A DNA stretch of 64,000 bases from NCBI GenBank assembly GCA_024653345.1, contig JANLFV010000003.1, forward strand, positions 62,001 through 126,000, read 5' to 3'. Each line of letters opens with the position of its first letter. The first letter of the stretch is position 1. A program made the translations under genes and the position numbers. Under the pieces are notes generated by a model. The model made no database searches. It had not been told where the DNA came from and saw nothing but the letters and a program-made list of their open reading frames with translations. This stretch comes from Candidatus Acetothermia bacterium. GTDB lineage: Bacteria; Bipolaricaulota; Bipolaricaulia; RBG-16-55-9; JANLFV01. Positions 1 to 6,015 of the stretch are shown here, in pieces.

Positions 1-278
1 TAGATCTCATCATCCCCGCGTTTGCCCACCAGGAAGATCGTTATCCTGCGGGCCGCATCATCGACCTCGTAGACTACCCGATACTCTCCGGAGGTGACCC
101 GATAGATCGAGTGTTCCAGCTTCTTGCTGTCTTGGGGCCGAGGATCGACCGAGAGCGAAAGAATTCTCCGGAGGAGTTGCAGCTGGACCTTGGCGGGATA
201 ACGCTTCGGGTCGCTCAATTCCTGGATGACCGCAGGGTCGACCACGACGCCGTAACGGCCTCGAGGAGAGATGCCCAC
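1..278 (-). CDS. RelE/ParE-family toxin, C-terminal end at window edge
   Basis: Reading the minus strand from a GTG at 276-278 gives about 92 codons that run to base 1, where only the last codon or stop is cut. The C-terminal half has the RelE/ParE core: a helical part rich in Leu and Arg, then YRVTSGEYRVVYEV, then ITIFLVGKRGDDEIY. This is the usual beta-sheet with conserved basic residues and a terminal Tyr. The family comprises ribosome-dependent mRNA interferases or gyrase poisons. The gene follows the Phd/YefM-type antitoxin on the same strand and in the same frame, 21 bases after its stop, so the two form one toxin-antitoxin operon. The start is uncertain because the Shine-Dalgarno signal is weak. 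The assignment to the RelE superfamily is well supported; the exact target is not known. Confidence 0.8.
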   Translation of the reverse strand, partial: MGISPRGRYGVVVDPAVIQELSDPKRYPAKVQLQLLRRILSLSVDPRPQDSKKLEHSIYRVTSGEYRVVYEVDDAARRITIFLVGKRGDDEI

Positions 279-299
279 TCGCCCTATCTGCGAGCTCGC

Positions 300-587
300 T
301 CAGCCGGAGATCGGTTGCTCCAGCTTTGACCCGAAGAGCTGCTCATACTGCTGGAGGAGCTCCTCCGCCGGCAAGGGCTCCTCTCCGCGGGCCTGAAGGA
401 GGCGGACCGTGGCCAGATCTAACAGGTCTTCTAGCCGCTCCAATCGCTCCAGGTCCTCGACGCGGACCAAGGCCGCTACTTCCTTGCCGTCCCGGGTGAT
501 AAGAAACCGCTCGCCAGCATAGCGAACCCGAGCTAAGAGCTCGCCCAGGCGGCTACGGACCTCGACTGCCCCCATTCTCTCGATCAT
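300..587 (-). CDS. Phd/YefM-type antitoxin
   Basis: The 95-residue product starts MIERMGAVEVRSRLGELLARV and continues with FLITRDGKEVAALVRVEDLERLE. That is the classic Phd/YefM fold: an N-terminal DNA-binding part in which small residues precede a helix, then 'ItrdGkpvAvLvs.edye.L'. The acidic, Gln/Glu-rich tail would wrap the toxin. The open frame extends upstream, but the extension has no antitoxin-like sequence. I chose the ATG at 585-587, which overlaps the stop of the upstream small ORF as ATGA and suggests translational coupling; a second ATG at 573-575 is also possible. The RelE-type toxin follows 21 bases later. The antitoxin would neutralise the toxin and repress the operon, as is known for the family. 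Confidence 0.85.
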   Translation of the reverse strand: MIERMGAVEVRSRLGELLARVRYAGERFLITRDGKEVAALVRVEDLERLERLEDLLDLATVRLLQARGEEPLPAEELLQQYEQLFGSKLEQPISG

Positions 588-826
588 AGCAGTCCTAGGA
601 TACCGTGGAGGGATGGCGGAAGGCAACTGCAACGCCGATTCGCTCCAGACCCAGGCAGAAACACGCTGAACTGGGGCCGCCTCACCCCCTCCAGGTCCAG
701 CGCCCCGGTCCTCGGGTCGAGCCGGATCTCCCACTGCTCCATCGTGCGAGCGCCGATCAGGGCGTCCAGCTCTTTGCCGTCGATCCGAACGCAGATTGCG
801 TAACCGCCAGGCCTCTCTTGCTTCAT
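584..826 (-). CDS. small protein resembling the C-terminal half of a retropepsin-like protease
   Basis: This is an 80-residue ORF. Residues about 12-50 (GKELDALIGARTMEQWEIRL, then DPRTGALDLEGV) align with the C-terminal half of the retropepsin-like gene at 36499-36876, which has LIGYTTLEILGFKVNPITGR. It lacks the N-terminal half with the catalytic Asp-Thr-Gly motif, so it is unlikely to be a protease by itself. The last 25 residues look non-conserved and Ser/Pro/Leu-rich, which may reflect a frameshift. Its TGA stop overlaps the antitoxin ATG, and its ATG lies 3 bases after the stop of a frameshifted small gene, so it sits in a small accessory operon. Function unknown. Confidence 0.45.
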   Translation of the reverse strand: MKQERPGGYAICVRIDGKELDALIGARTMEQWEIRLDPRTGALDLEGVRRPQFSVFLPGSGANRRCSCLPPSLHGILGLL

Positions 827-829
827 AGT

Positions 830-1064
830 CTATTCCAGGAAGCGCTTGATCTGCAGCTTCTTCCGGCCAACGCCGTGAGCTTCATACCAATATAGCTCCA
901 CTCGGCCGACAGCTCCGCTGTGCAAGCGAGCTGTTGCCTTGCCTTTCAGCTTCCTCCACCGTCCCCCGACCGAACTACGCTCTTAGCCGTGCTCGCTCTC
1001 GCACCGCTAGACCCTTGGCGATGGTCGCGATTTCCTCGATCTCGCCGATGATCTCGAAATGCAT
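830..1064 (-). pseudogene. small conserved accessory gene (EIxxIETIA/GRWRK/WYEAHG family), frameshifted
   Basis: The frame from the ATG at 1062-1064 reads MHFEIIGEIEEIATIAKGL and meets TAG after 29 codons. A different frame then reads VGGRWRKLKGKATARL and ends VELYWYEAHGVGRKKLQ, stopping at 830-832. The two parts match one protein, and the paralogue at 37130-37327 has MYFEILGEITSIETIAVG followed by GSGRWRKRKG in a single frame. Deleting one base near 975-990 would restore the full-length frame of about 77 residues. The break could be real decay or an assembly error. I recognise the layout as a small uncharacterised family common in candidate phyla, but I know no function for it. Confidence 0.6.
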
Positions 1065-1169
1065 CCCCCCAGCCGTTGCTCAATTCCTACCATTCCGGGC
1101 GTGCCAACTGGATGAGGACCATCCGCGCCTGGAGTCAAGACACATCAGGCCAGAGATGTTGGTCTGCTC

Positions 1170-1766
1170 CTACATCACCGCCAGGGCGATCCCGATGATC
1201 CCCACGAACAGCCCCGCCAGGCCGATGATGAAGCTGGCGTTCGCCTGCTCCCGGAGCTTGGTCACATCGGGCGAGGCCGTCTTAGCGGAGCTGAGCTGGG
1301 CCTGGAGGGACTGGATCTGCTGGGCCTGCTGCTGGACCTTCGCCTGGAGGCTGGCCAGCTCCGTGGCGCTCGCGCCGGTCCCGCTCGACTCGAGCTTCTG
1401 GATCCGGTCGTTCACCTTGTAGATCAGCTCCTGCATCACCTTGAGGTCCTCGCTCTTGATCACATCCGGGTTGTTCAGGGCGAACCGCAGTGCCCGGGCG
1501 ACCATCGCCGCGCCGGCATAGCGGGTCATGGCCTGATCGCCCTTGAACTGCCCGCTGGGGAGGCCGGTGATGATCCCCCGCTCGACCAGGAACTGCAGGT
1601 CAGCGATCGCCCAGTGGTCGGCCGGGACATCGCTGAAGAGGCTCCCGGCCCTTGGGGCCACGCTCGTCCCCCCGGAAGTCGAGCCCGAGCCGTCCGAGAG
1701 GACCACACCGCCCAGGCCGAGGACTAAGAGCGCGCCGATCAGCCCGATTAAGGGAACTCTTGCCAT
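1170..1766 (-). CDS. single-SLH-domain, coiled-coil membrane protein
   Basis: The 198-residue product begins with a hydrophobic segment (about 5-24, signal peptide or anchor) and a Gly/Ser linker. One S-layer homology motif follows (about 43-95, FSDVPADHWAIADLQFLVERG then ITGLPSGQFKGDQAMTRY). Next comes a Gln-rich heptad-like coiled coil (about 110-165), and a hydrophobic segment ends the protein (about 177-197). SLH domains bind secondary cell-wall polymers or peptidoglycan, and one SLH plus a coiled coil is the plan of spacer proteins that tie the outer envelope to the wall. Here a single C-terminal membrane helix takes the place of the usual beta-barrel. The gene is alone, with a strong promoter and a leader of about 180 bases. 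Confidence 0.8.
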   Translation of the reverse strand: MARVPLIGLIGALLVLGLGGVVLSDGSGSTSGGTSVAPRAGSLFSDVPADHWAIADLQFLVERGIITGLPSGQFKGDQAMTRYAGAAMVARALRFALNNPDVIKSEDLKVMQELIYKVNDRIQKLESSGTGASATELASLQAKVQQQAQQIQSLQAQLSSAKTASPDVTKLREQANASFIIGLAGLFVGIIGIALAVM

Positions 1767-2180
1767 CTCGTGTCACCCCCGAGTTTCTGGCGGCCTCTGC
1801 CGCCGAGTTAAGTGGAAGGCCCAGCCTTCCCTGCCACCTCCTCGGGTTCTTCCTTGATGACCGCTCGCCAGACCTAGTCTCTGTCAAAGACCAGTCTCCC
1901 CTGATTTGCAGATGATGGTTGCAGTGTCCTCGATCAAGCCTCGAGGGGGATTATAGTCCGAGGGAGAGCCCTTGTCAAGGGATCTTCCGGCGGGGAGGCC
2001 GCGAGTGTCTCTTCCGTCACCATCAGCATTTTCTCGCGGTAACCCCCGTCACCGCCGTGGCCCGGGGATCGGGGAGATTACGCCCCTCGGCGGGGGAACC
2101 TTGTCCCGGACTGGCGGGTCAAGCCTACCCTGAGAAGCCCTGGCCGCTTCCCCAGCGCTCAAGAGATGTCCGGGCGCAGA
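1767..2180. other. intergenic stretch: SLH-gene leader and promoter
   Basis: Bases 1767 to about 1943 would form the 5' leader of the minus-strand SLH gene. I see no riboswitch I recognise in it. Bases about 1980-2180 lie after the lepB stop; I see no convincing hairpin with a T-tract there. Confidence 0.5.
1950..1978 (-). promoter_or_regulatory. sigma70-type promoter for the SLH gene
   Basis: On the minus strand TTGACA (1973-1978) and TATAAT (1950-1955) are separated by exactly 17 bases. Both hexamers match the consensus perfectly. Confidence 0.85.
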
Positions 2181-2975
2181 CTACCTCTTGCTCCCGAAGT
2201 AGCCGTTCATCGCGCCGAAGCGCGAGGGCGGCCAGACCCGGAGGAAGGGCTCGCCGATGAAGTCCTTCTCGCTGGCGAACCCCCAGAAGCGGCTGTCGAG
2301 GCTGTTGCGGGAATTATCCCCCAAGACGAAGTAATAGCCCTCAGGGACGGTCACGACCGTCTCGGGGTCGCTCATCGTGCAGTGGTCGCCCGTGGCCGCC
2401 CCGATCTGGCAGAAGTTGTAGCTCCCACTGTTGTAGTATGGCCTGGCGAACGCGGGCCCCTCGAGCCGCTTCCCGTCCACATAAAGGCCGCACTCCTCTT
2501 GGGGAAAGCGGTCGCACCCCTTGAGCTGGACCGTCTGGCCCGCGACGGCGATCAGGCGCTTGACATAGCGGATCTTCCCCGTCCGCTCGTAGTGCCAGAA
2601 GACGATGATGTCCCCGGGGACGGGCTTGCGGAAGTAGTAGGAGATCTTGTCGACGAAGAAGGAGTCGCCCTCCTCGATCGTGGGGATCATCGAGCCGGTG
2701 GGGACGCGCATCCGGACGAGGACGAAGGTCATGACGAGGTAGGCGAGCAGCCCGGCGACGACGATCACCTGGAGCCAATCGAGGGCCCACTCGGCCGTCT
2801 CGCCGGTCTGGACCCCGATCCGGTTGAGGAGCCGGGCGAGGAAGGGCTTCCTCCGGAGCGCCTGAGCCGGGGCCGCGGCTAGCGGCGCGGCCGCCGCGGG
2901 GCTCGGCTCGGCCTGGGCCTGGGGGTTAGTCTCCTCCCGCTCCAGCTCCTGCCCGCCCTCTTGCTCAGTGGACAT
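2181..2975 (-). CDS. lepB: signal peptidase I
   Basis: This 264-residue membrane serine protease removes signal peptides from secreted proteins. A poorly conserved Glu/Ala/Pro-rich cytoplasmic tail (about 1-60) precedes one transmembrane helix (about 68-88). The catalytic serine is Ser95 in the motif [10 protein letters not shown] and the catalytic lysine is Lys139 in [11 protein letters not shown]. The box [15 protein letters not shown] lies near the end. One transmembrane helix and a large external domain are normal for the family, but the long N-terminal tail is unusual. The start overlaps the end of rplS by 11 bases. This is the last gene of the ffh-rplS block, as in Thermotoga. Confidence 0.95.
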   Translation of the reverse strand: MSTEQEGGQELEREETNPQAQAEPSPAAAAPLAAAPAQALRRKPFLARLLNRIGVQTGETAEWALDWLQVIVVAGLLAYLVMTFVLVRMRVPTGSMIPTIEEGDSFFVDKISYYFRKPVPGDIIVFWHYERTGKIRYVKRLIAVAGQTVQLKGCDRFPQEECGLYVDGKRLEGPAFARPYYNSGSYNFCQIGAATGDHCTMSDPETVVTVPEGYYFVLGDNSRNSLDSRFWGFASEKDFIGEPFLRVWPPSRFGAMNGYFGSKR

Positions 2976-3288
2976 CCCGTCGCCTCCTCAGGTAGTAGGG
3001 TCTAGCGCGCCGGACCCGGCCCTCCTTCACCACCTCGATCTTGGCGATCTTGGGGGAGTGGAGGGGGAAGGTCCGCTCCACCCCGATCCCGGAGGAGATC
3101 TTCCGGACGGTGAACATCGCCGAGCTCCCGCGCCCGGACTTCTTGAGCACCACGCCCTCGAAGACCTGGACGCGCCCCTCCCGTCTTCCGGCCTCGGTCA
3201 GCCGCTCGTGGACCCGAATGAGGTCCCCGGGGCGGAAGGGGGGCCGCTCGTCCTGGACCTGCTGGGCTGCATTCAATAGCTCATCCAT
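2965..3288 (-). CDS. rplS: 50S ribosomal protein L19
   Basis: The 107-residue product has the L19 signatures [45 protein letters not shown] and a basic tail ([12 protein letters not shown]). L19 sits at the interface of the ribosomal subunits. The length is slightly short but normal. The gene overlaps lepB by 11 bases and follows the RNA methyltransferase gene by 12 bases, so it is co-transcribed in the translation operon. Confidence 0.97.
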   Translation of the reverse strand: MDELLNAAQQVQDERPPFRPGDLIRVHERLTEAGRREGRVQVFEGVVLKKSGRGSSAMFTVRKISSGIGVERTFPLHSPKIAKIEVVKEGRVRRARPYYLRRRRDVH

Positions 3289-3300
3289 CTCTAGCTCCTT

Positions 3301-3861
3301 CTATTTCCCTCTCAGGCGATCGAGTATGATCGCAGCCGCGGCGCGGACCGAGAGGTGGTTCCATTCGCCCGGCCCGAGAAGCGGGGGCAGGAGATAGTCG
3401 AGCCGCTCGAGCAGCGGCTTGGCCAGCCCCCAGCCGGTGCCGAAGAGAATATACACCGGCTGGGGCGAACTTTCAAGCTGGCGGCGGAGGGCCTCGTAGC
3501 CGATCTGGGGCCGGTCGAGCCGGCGCGCGGAGGTCCCGATCACCAGCGGCCTTTCCCCCTCGCGGCGCTCGATGGACCGGAGGCTCGCCTCGTAGCTCCC
3601 CACGATCTCCACCAGCTCGAGGGCCTCGCCCCGGTTGTGGCCCGCCTTGGTCTCGAGCCAGTAGCGCCTGATCCGCGCGGCGATCCCCTGCTGGGCCGGG
3701 ACCGGGGTGACGACGAAGTAGCGCTCGACCCCGTAGGTCTTGGCCGCGCGGGCGATGTCGTGGAGGTCGAGCCCGGTGAGCGCGGCGGTCGCCACCTCGC
3801 CCCGCTGATTCAGGACCGGGTAGTGGATCAGGCCGATGTATAAGTTGCCCATGATCGCCAA
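3301..3861 (-). CDS. SPOUT-type RNA methyltransferase (TM1570-like)
   Basis: The 186-residue product has an N-terminal part with RGEVATAALTGLDLHDIARA and YGVERYFVVTPVPAQQ. Its C-terminal trefoil-knot part has ILFGTGWGLAKPLLE and WNHLSVRAAAAIILDRL. This matches the family of predicted SAM-dependent RNA methyltransferases represented by Thermotoga TM1570, which sits in the same operon position between trmD and rplS. The RNA target is not known to me. A GTG or ATG start two or three codons later is possible; the ATG at 3859-3861 was kept. Confidence 0.88.
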   Translation of the reverse strand: MAIMGNLYIGLIHYPVLNQRGEVATAALTGLDLHDIARAAKTYGVERYFVVTPVPAQQGIAARIRRYWLETKAGHNRGEALELVEIVGSYEASLRSIERREGERPLVIGTSARRLDRPQIGYEALRRQLESSPQPVYILFGTGWGLAKPLLERLDYLLPPLLGPGEWNHLSVRAAAAIILDRLRGK

Positions 3862-3866
3862 GATCT

Positions 3867-3889
3867 CCTTCCCCCTTCAAGGGGGAAGG
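3867..3889. repeat. dispersed palindromic repeat
   Basis: An 11-bp perfect inverted repeat (CCTTCCCCCTT/AAGGGGGAAGG) with a one-base centre, followed by GAGGGATGAGGGTAG. It belongs to the palindrome family found throughout the intergenic regions of this window and lies just upstream of the RNA methyltransferase start. Confidence 0.75.
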
Positions 3890-3917
3890 GAGGGATGAGG
3901 GTAGCCCCAGCCAGGAG

Positions 3918-3953
3918 CCCCCTCACCTCAATCCTCTCCCCCAAGGGGAGAGG
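3918..3953. repeat. dispersed palindromic repeat
   Basis: CCCCTCACCTCAAT precedes the perfect inverted repeat CCTCTCCCC/GGGGAGAGG (3933-3953, 3-base loop). It differs by one base in the left arm from the copies at 4743 and 5245. Confidence 0.8.
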
Positions 3954-4036
3954 AGGTTCTTCTTACAGGCATCAGTCAGCTCAAGCCGCTCAAACTCCGG
4001 CACTGTCTCGGTCTAACGCCCACACACGCACACTTG

Positions 4037-4723
4037 CTAACGTCTTAGAAGATCCGGCCGATTCCGGGCCGTCTTCTCCAGGCGCTTCTGCCGGCGGAAC
4101 TCCGCGATCTCCTCGTGGTTGCCGGTGAGGAGGACCTCGGGGACGGCCAGGCCGCGATAGACCGGCGGCCTCGTCCACTGGGGCGGGCCGACCAGGTCCT
4201 CGTCGTAGAAGGCGTCGCCCTTCACCGACTCGTAGTCCCCGACCACCCCGGGGACGAGGCGCGAGACCGCCTCGGCCACGACCGCCGCGGCCAGCTCGCC
4301 CCCGGAGAGGACGAAGTCCCCGATCGAGAGCTCGTCCGTGCAGAGCTGGAGGACCCGCTCGTCCACCCCCTCGTAGCGGCCGCAGAGGAGGATGAGGCTC
4401 GCCTCCTGCGCCAGCTCCTTCGCCAACTCTTGGGTGAAGAGCCGCCCGCTGGCCGAGAGGAGGATCACCCGCGGCTCGACGCCCGGAGGAAGCTGCGCTC
4501 TGATGTGGTCGACCCCGCGGAAGAAGGGCTCGGGCTTCATGACCATCCCCGGCCCGCCGCCGTAGGGCCGGTCGTCGACCGTCCGGTGCTTATCGGTCGC
4601 GAAGTCCCGGAGGTTGTGCAGGTTGATCTCGATCAACCCCTCCGCCCGGGCCTGGCCGATCACCCCCGCGGAGAAGAAGCCCGCGAGCATCTCCGGGAAG
4701 ATCGTCAGGATATCAATCCGCAT
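4037..4723 (-). CDS. trmD: tRNA (guanine-37-N1)-methyltransferase
   Basis: The 228-residue SPOUT enzyme methylates G37 next to the anticodon and so prevents +1 frameshifting. Diagnostic segments are MRIDILTIFPEMLAGFFSAG at the start, RTVDDRPYGGGPGMVMKPEP, ILLCGRYEGVDERV and the knot loop DFVLSGGELAAAVVAEAVSR. The C-terminal helical part has LLTGNHEEIAEFRR. The length is normal. The gene follows the DUF559 gene, with repeats in the 172-base gap, and precedes the TM1570-like gene. rimM, which normally lies immediately upstream, is missing here. Confidence 0.97.
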   Translation of the reverse strand: MRIDILTIFPEMLAGFFSAGVIGQARAEGLIEINLHNLRDFATDKHRTVDDRPYGGGPGMVMKPEPFFRGVDHIRAQLPPGVEPRVILLSASGRLFTQELAKELAQEASLILLCGRYEGVDERVLQLCTDELSIGDFVLSGGELAAAVVAEAVSRLVPGVVGDYESVKGDAFYDEDLVGPPQWTRPPVYRGLAVPEVLLTGNHEEIAEFRRQKRLEKTARNRPDLLRR

Positions 4724-4742
4724 CGTGCCCTACCCTGCCTGA

Positions 4743-4780
4743 CCCCTCACCTCGATCCTCTCCCCCAAGGGGAGAGGAAG
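4743..4780. repeat. palindromic repeat, exact copy of 5245-5282
   Basis: A 38-base unit with a left arm CCCCTCACCTCGAT and a perfect 9-bp inverted repeat at 4757-4777. It is identical, and in the same orientation, to 5245-5282. The two copies bracket the DUF559 gene. Confidence 0.9.
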
Positions 4781-4849
4781 TTGCTCTCCCAAACATGCCT
4801 GCCACCCCGCAAGCGATCACTAGCCCCCGCATCCCTTTGAGCTGGAGCA

Positions 4850-4886
4850 CCTCTCCCTTGAGGGGAGAGGGCCAGGGTGAGGGTGA
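4850..4886. repeat. palindromic repeat, opposite orientation
   Basis: A CCTCTCCC/GGGGAGAGG core followed by GCCAGGGTGAGGGTGA. It is the reverse orientation of the family, directly after the DUF559 stop. Confidence 0.75.
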
Positions 4887-4895
4887 AGCCCGGCC

Positions 4896-5243
4896 TCATC
4901 CCAGCGCCTCCCTTATCCTCTCCAAGACACATTCCAGGTTCATGAGCACCTCATTATCCCAAAACCTCAGGACACGATAGCCCTGCTGCTCGAGCCAGGA
5001 TGCTCGCTCTCTGTCATTAGTCTGGTCGGGCTCCCGCGCATGCTGGCCCCCGTCGATCTCGATCACCAGATCTTGCTCGAGGCTGGCGAAGTCGACGATG
5101 AACCGGCCGATGGGCTGCTGTCGGCGGAACTTCACGCCCTCAAGCTGCCTGTTCCTCAGCCTTCCCCAGAGGACTCGCTCCGCTTCGGTCTGGCTCCGGC
5201 GGAGCTGGCGGGCGAGCTCGACCAGCGTGTGGCGCTTCTCCAT
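4896..5243 (-). CDS. DUF559 endonuclease-like protein in the rimM position
   Basis: This 115-residue protein matches the DUF559 domain, a Vsr-like member of the PD-(D/E)XK nuclease superfamily. Visible motifs are RRSQTEAERVLWGRLRNRQ, GVKFRRQQPIGRFIVDFAS, LVIEIDGGQH and GYRVLRFWDNEVLMN. The Asp of VDF and the Glu-Asp of EIDGGQH are the likely metal ligands. I chose the ATG at 5241-5243; the longer frame starting at 5270 only translates the adjacent repeat. The gene sits between khpA and trmD, where rimM is expected. Two identical 38-bp direct repeats flank it, suggesting it arrived as a small module. Function in the cell is unknown; DUF559 genes are common, often single, and horizontally spread. 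Confidence 0.85.
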   Translation of the reverse strand: MEKRHTLVELARQLRRSQTEAERVLWGRLRNRQLEGVKFRRQQPIGRFIVDFASLEQDLVIEIDGGQHAREPDQTNDRERASWLEQQGYRVLRFWDNEVLMNLECVLERIREALG

Positions 5244-5244
5244 A

Positions 5245-5282
5245 CCCCTCACCTCGATCCTCTCCCCCAAGGGGAGAGGAAG
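5245..5282. repeat. palindromic repeat, exact copy of 4743-4780
   Basis: A 38-base unit with its core inverted repeat at 5259-5279. It lies immediately upstream of the DUF559 start codon, so its transcript hairpin would sit close to that ribosome-binding site. Confidence 0.9.
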
Positions 5283-5336
5283 GTCTAGGACAGGCCATGA
5301 TTTCCCGGCATCTAGCTCGCTGGAAGCGAGCCAGAA

Positions 5337-5567
5337 CTAGACCACATCGACAACCGTCTCTTTCCCCTGCTTCGCGGCTATGGTCTGGATCACCTTCCGG
5401 ATTGCCTCGACCGTCCGCCCCTCCCGCCCGAGGAGCCGGCCCAGGTCCTTCCGCGAGACGGAGAGGTAGAAGAGCTCGACCTTCGGGGTGGAGATGTGAT
5501 CGATCTTCACCCGCTCCGGCTGCTCCACCACCTCCGCGACGAGGAATTGGAGGAGTTCCTTGAGCAT
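5337..5567 (-). CDS. khpA: KH-domain RNA-binding protein
   Basis: This 76-residue protein consists of one KH domain, with the GXXG loop in GRLLGREGRTVEAIRKVIQTI. It matches the KhpA/YlqC family, which lies between rpsP and rimM in many bacteria and binds structured RNA, often with KhpB/Jag. It starts MLKELLQFLVAEVVEQPE, typical for the family. It follows rpsP by 38 bases in the same operon. Confidence 0.93.
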   Translation of the reverse strand: MLKELLQFLVAEVVEQPERVKIDHISTPKVELFYLSVSRKDLGRLLGREGRTVEAIRKVIQTIAAKQGKETVVDVV

Positions 5568-5605
5568 CTCGGTTGCGCGTCTAGCGCCTCGCCCGGACCG
5601 AGGTA

Positions 5606-5881
5606 TCAGCCTGCCAACTTGCCGGCCTTCGCCTTATGCCACTCCTCCATCACCCCGAGCCGGGAGAGGAGGCTCCGGGCCGTCTCGCTCGGCTGGGCCC
5701 CCTGAAGGAGCCAGGCCAAGGCCCGCCCCTTGTCGATCTCCAGCCGGTCCTGCTTCGGGTCGAAGGAGCCGAGGTCCTCGACGACCCCTCCTCCCCGCGG
5801 GCGGGACTCCTCGGTCACCACCAGGCGATAGCTCGGCTGGCCGCGCCGGCCGATCCGCTTCAATCTGATCTTCACTGCCAT
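5606..5881 (-). CDS. rpsP: 30S ribosomal protein S16
   Basis: The 91-residue product starts MAVKIRLKRIGRRGQPSYRL and continues with VVTEESRPRGG and EDLGSFDPK. These are signatures of S16, which stabilises the 5' domain of 16S rRNA. The length and C-terminus (LLSRLGVMEEWHKAK) are normal. It lies downstream of ffh across a 134-base gap that holds two palindromic repeats. Confidence 0.97.
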   Translation of the reverse strand: MAVKIRLKRIGRRGQPSYRLVVTEESRPRGGGVVEDLGSFDPKQDRLEIDKGRALAWLLQGAQPSETARSLLSRLGVMEEWHKAKAGKLAG

Positions 5882-5903
5882 CGATCCTCCTTTTCAGATT
5901 CTC

Positions 5904-5927
5904 CCCTTCCCCCTGGACGGGGAAGGG
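5904..5927. repeat. dispersed palindromic repeat
   Basis: A perfect 9-bp inverted repeat CCCTTCCCC/GGGGAAGGG with a 6-base loop, followed by CACAGGATGGGGGTGA. It lies in the ffh-rpsP gap. Confidence 0.75.
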
Positions 5928-5958
5928 CACAGGATGGGGGTGATGATCATTCATGATC

Positions 5959-5996
5959 CCCCCTCACCTCTCTTCCTCTCCCGCCAGGGGAGAGGA
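5959..5996. repeat. dispersed palindromic repeat
   Basis: A CCCCTCACCTCTCTT arm followed by CCTCTCCC/GGGAGAGG (core 5975-5995). It sits just after the ffh stop codon. Confidence 0.75.
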
Positions 5997-6015
5997 GGCT
6001 CTTATGGTTAGGCCA

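Noticed and set aside
5244-5270. N-terminal extension of the DUF559 frame
   Set aside because: It is translated from the 38-bp repeat and is not family-like; the ATG at 5243 is the natural start.
3867-5996. CRISPR-like array
   Set aside because: The repeats are palindromic, irregularly spaced, in both orientations and vary in sequence; no regular spacers and no cas genes.
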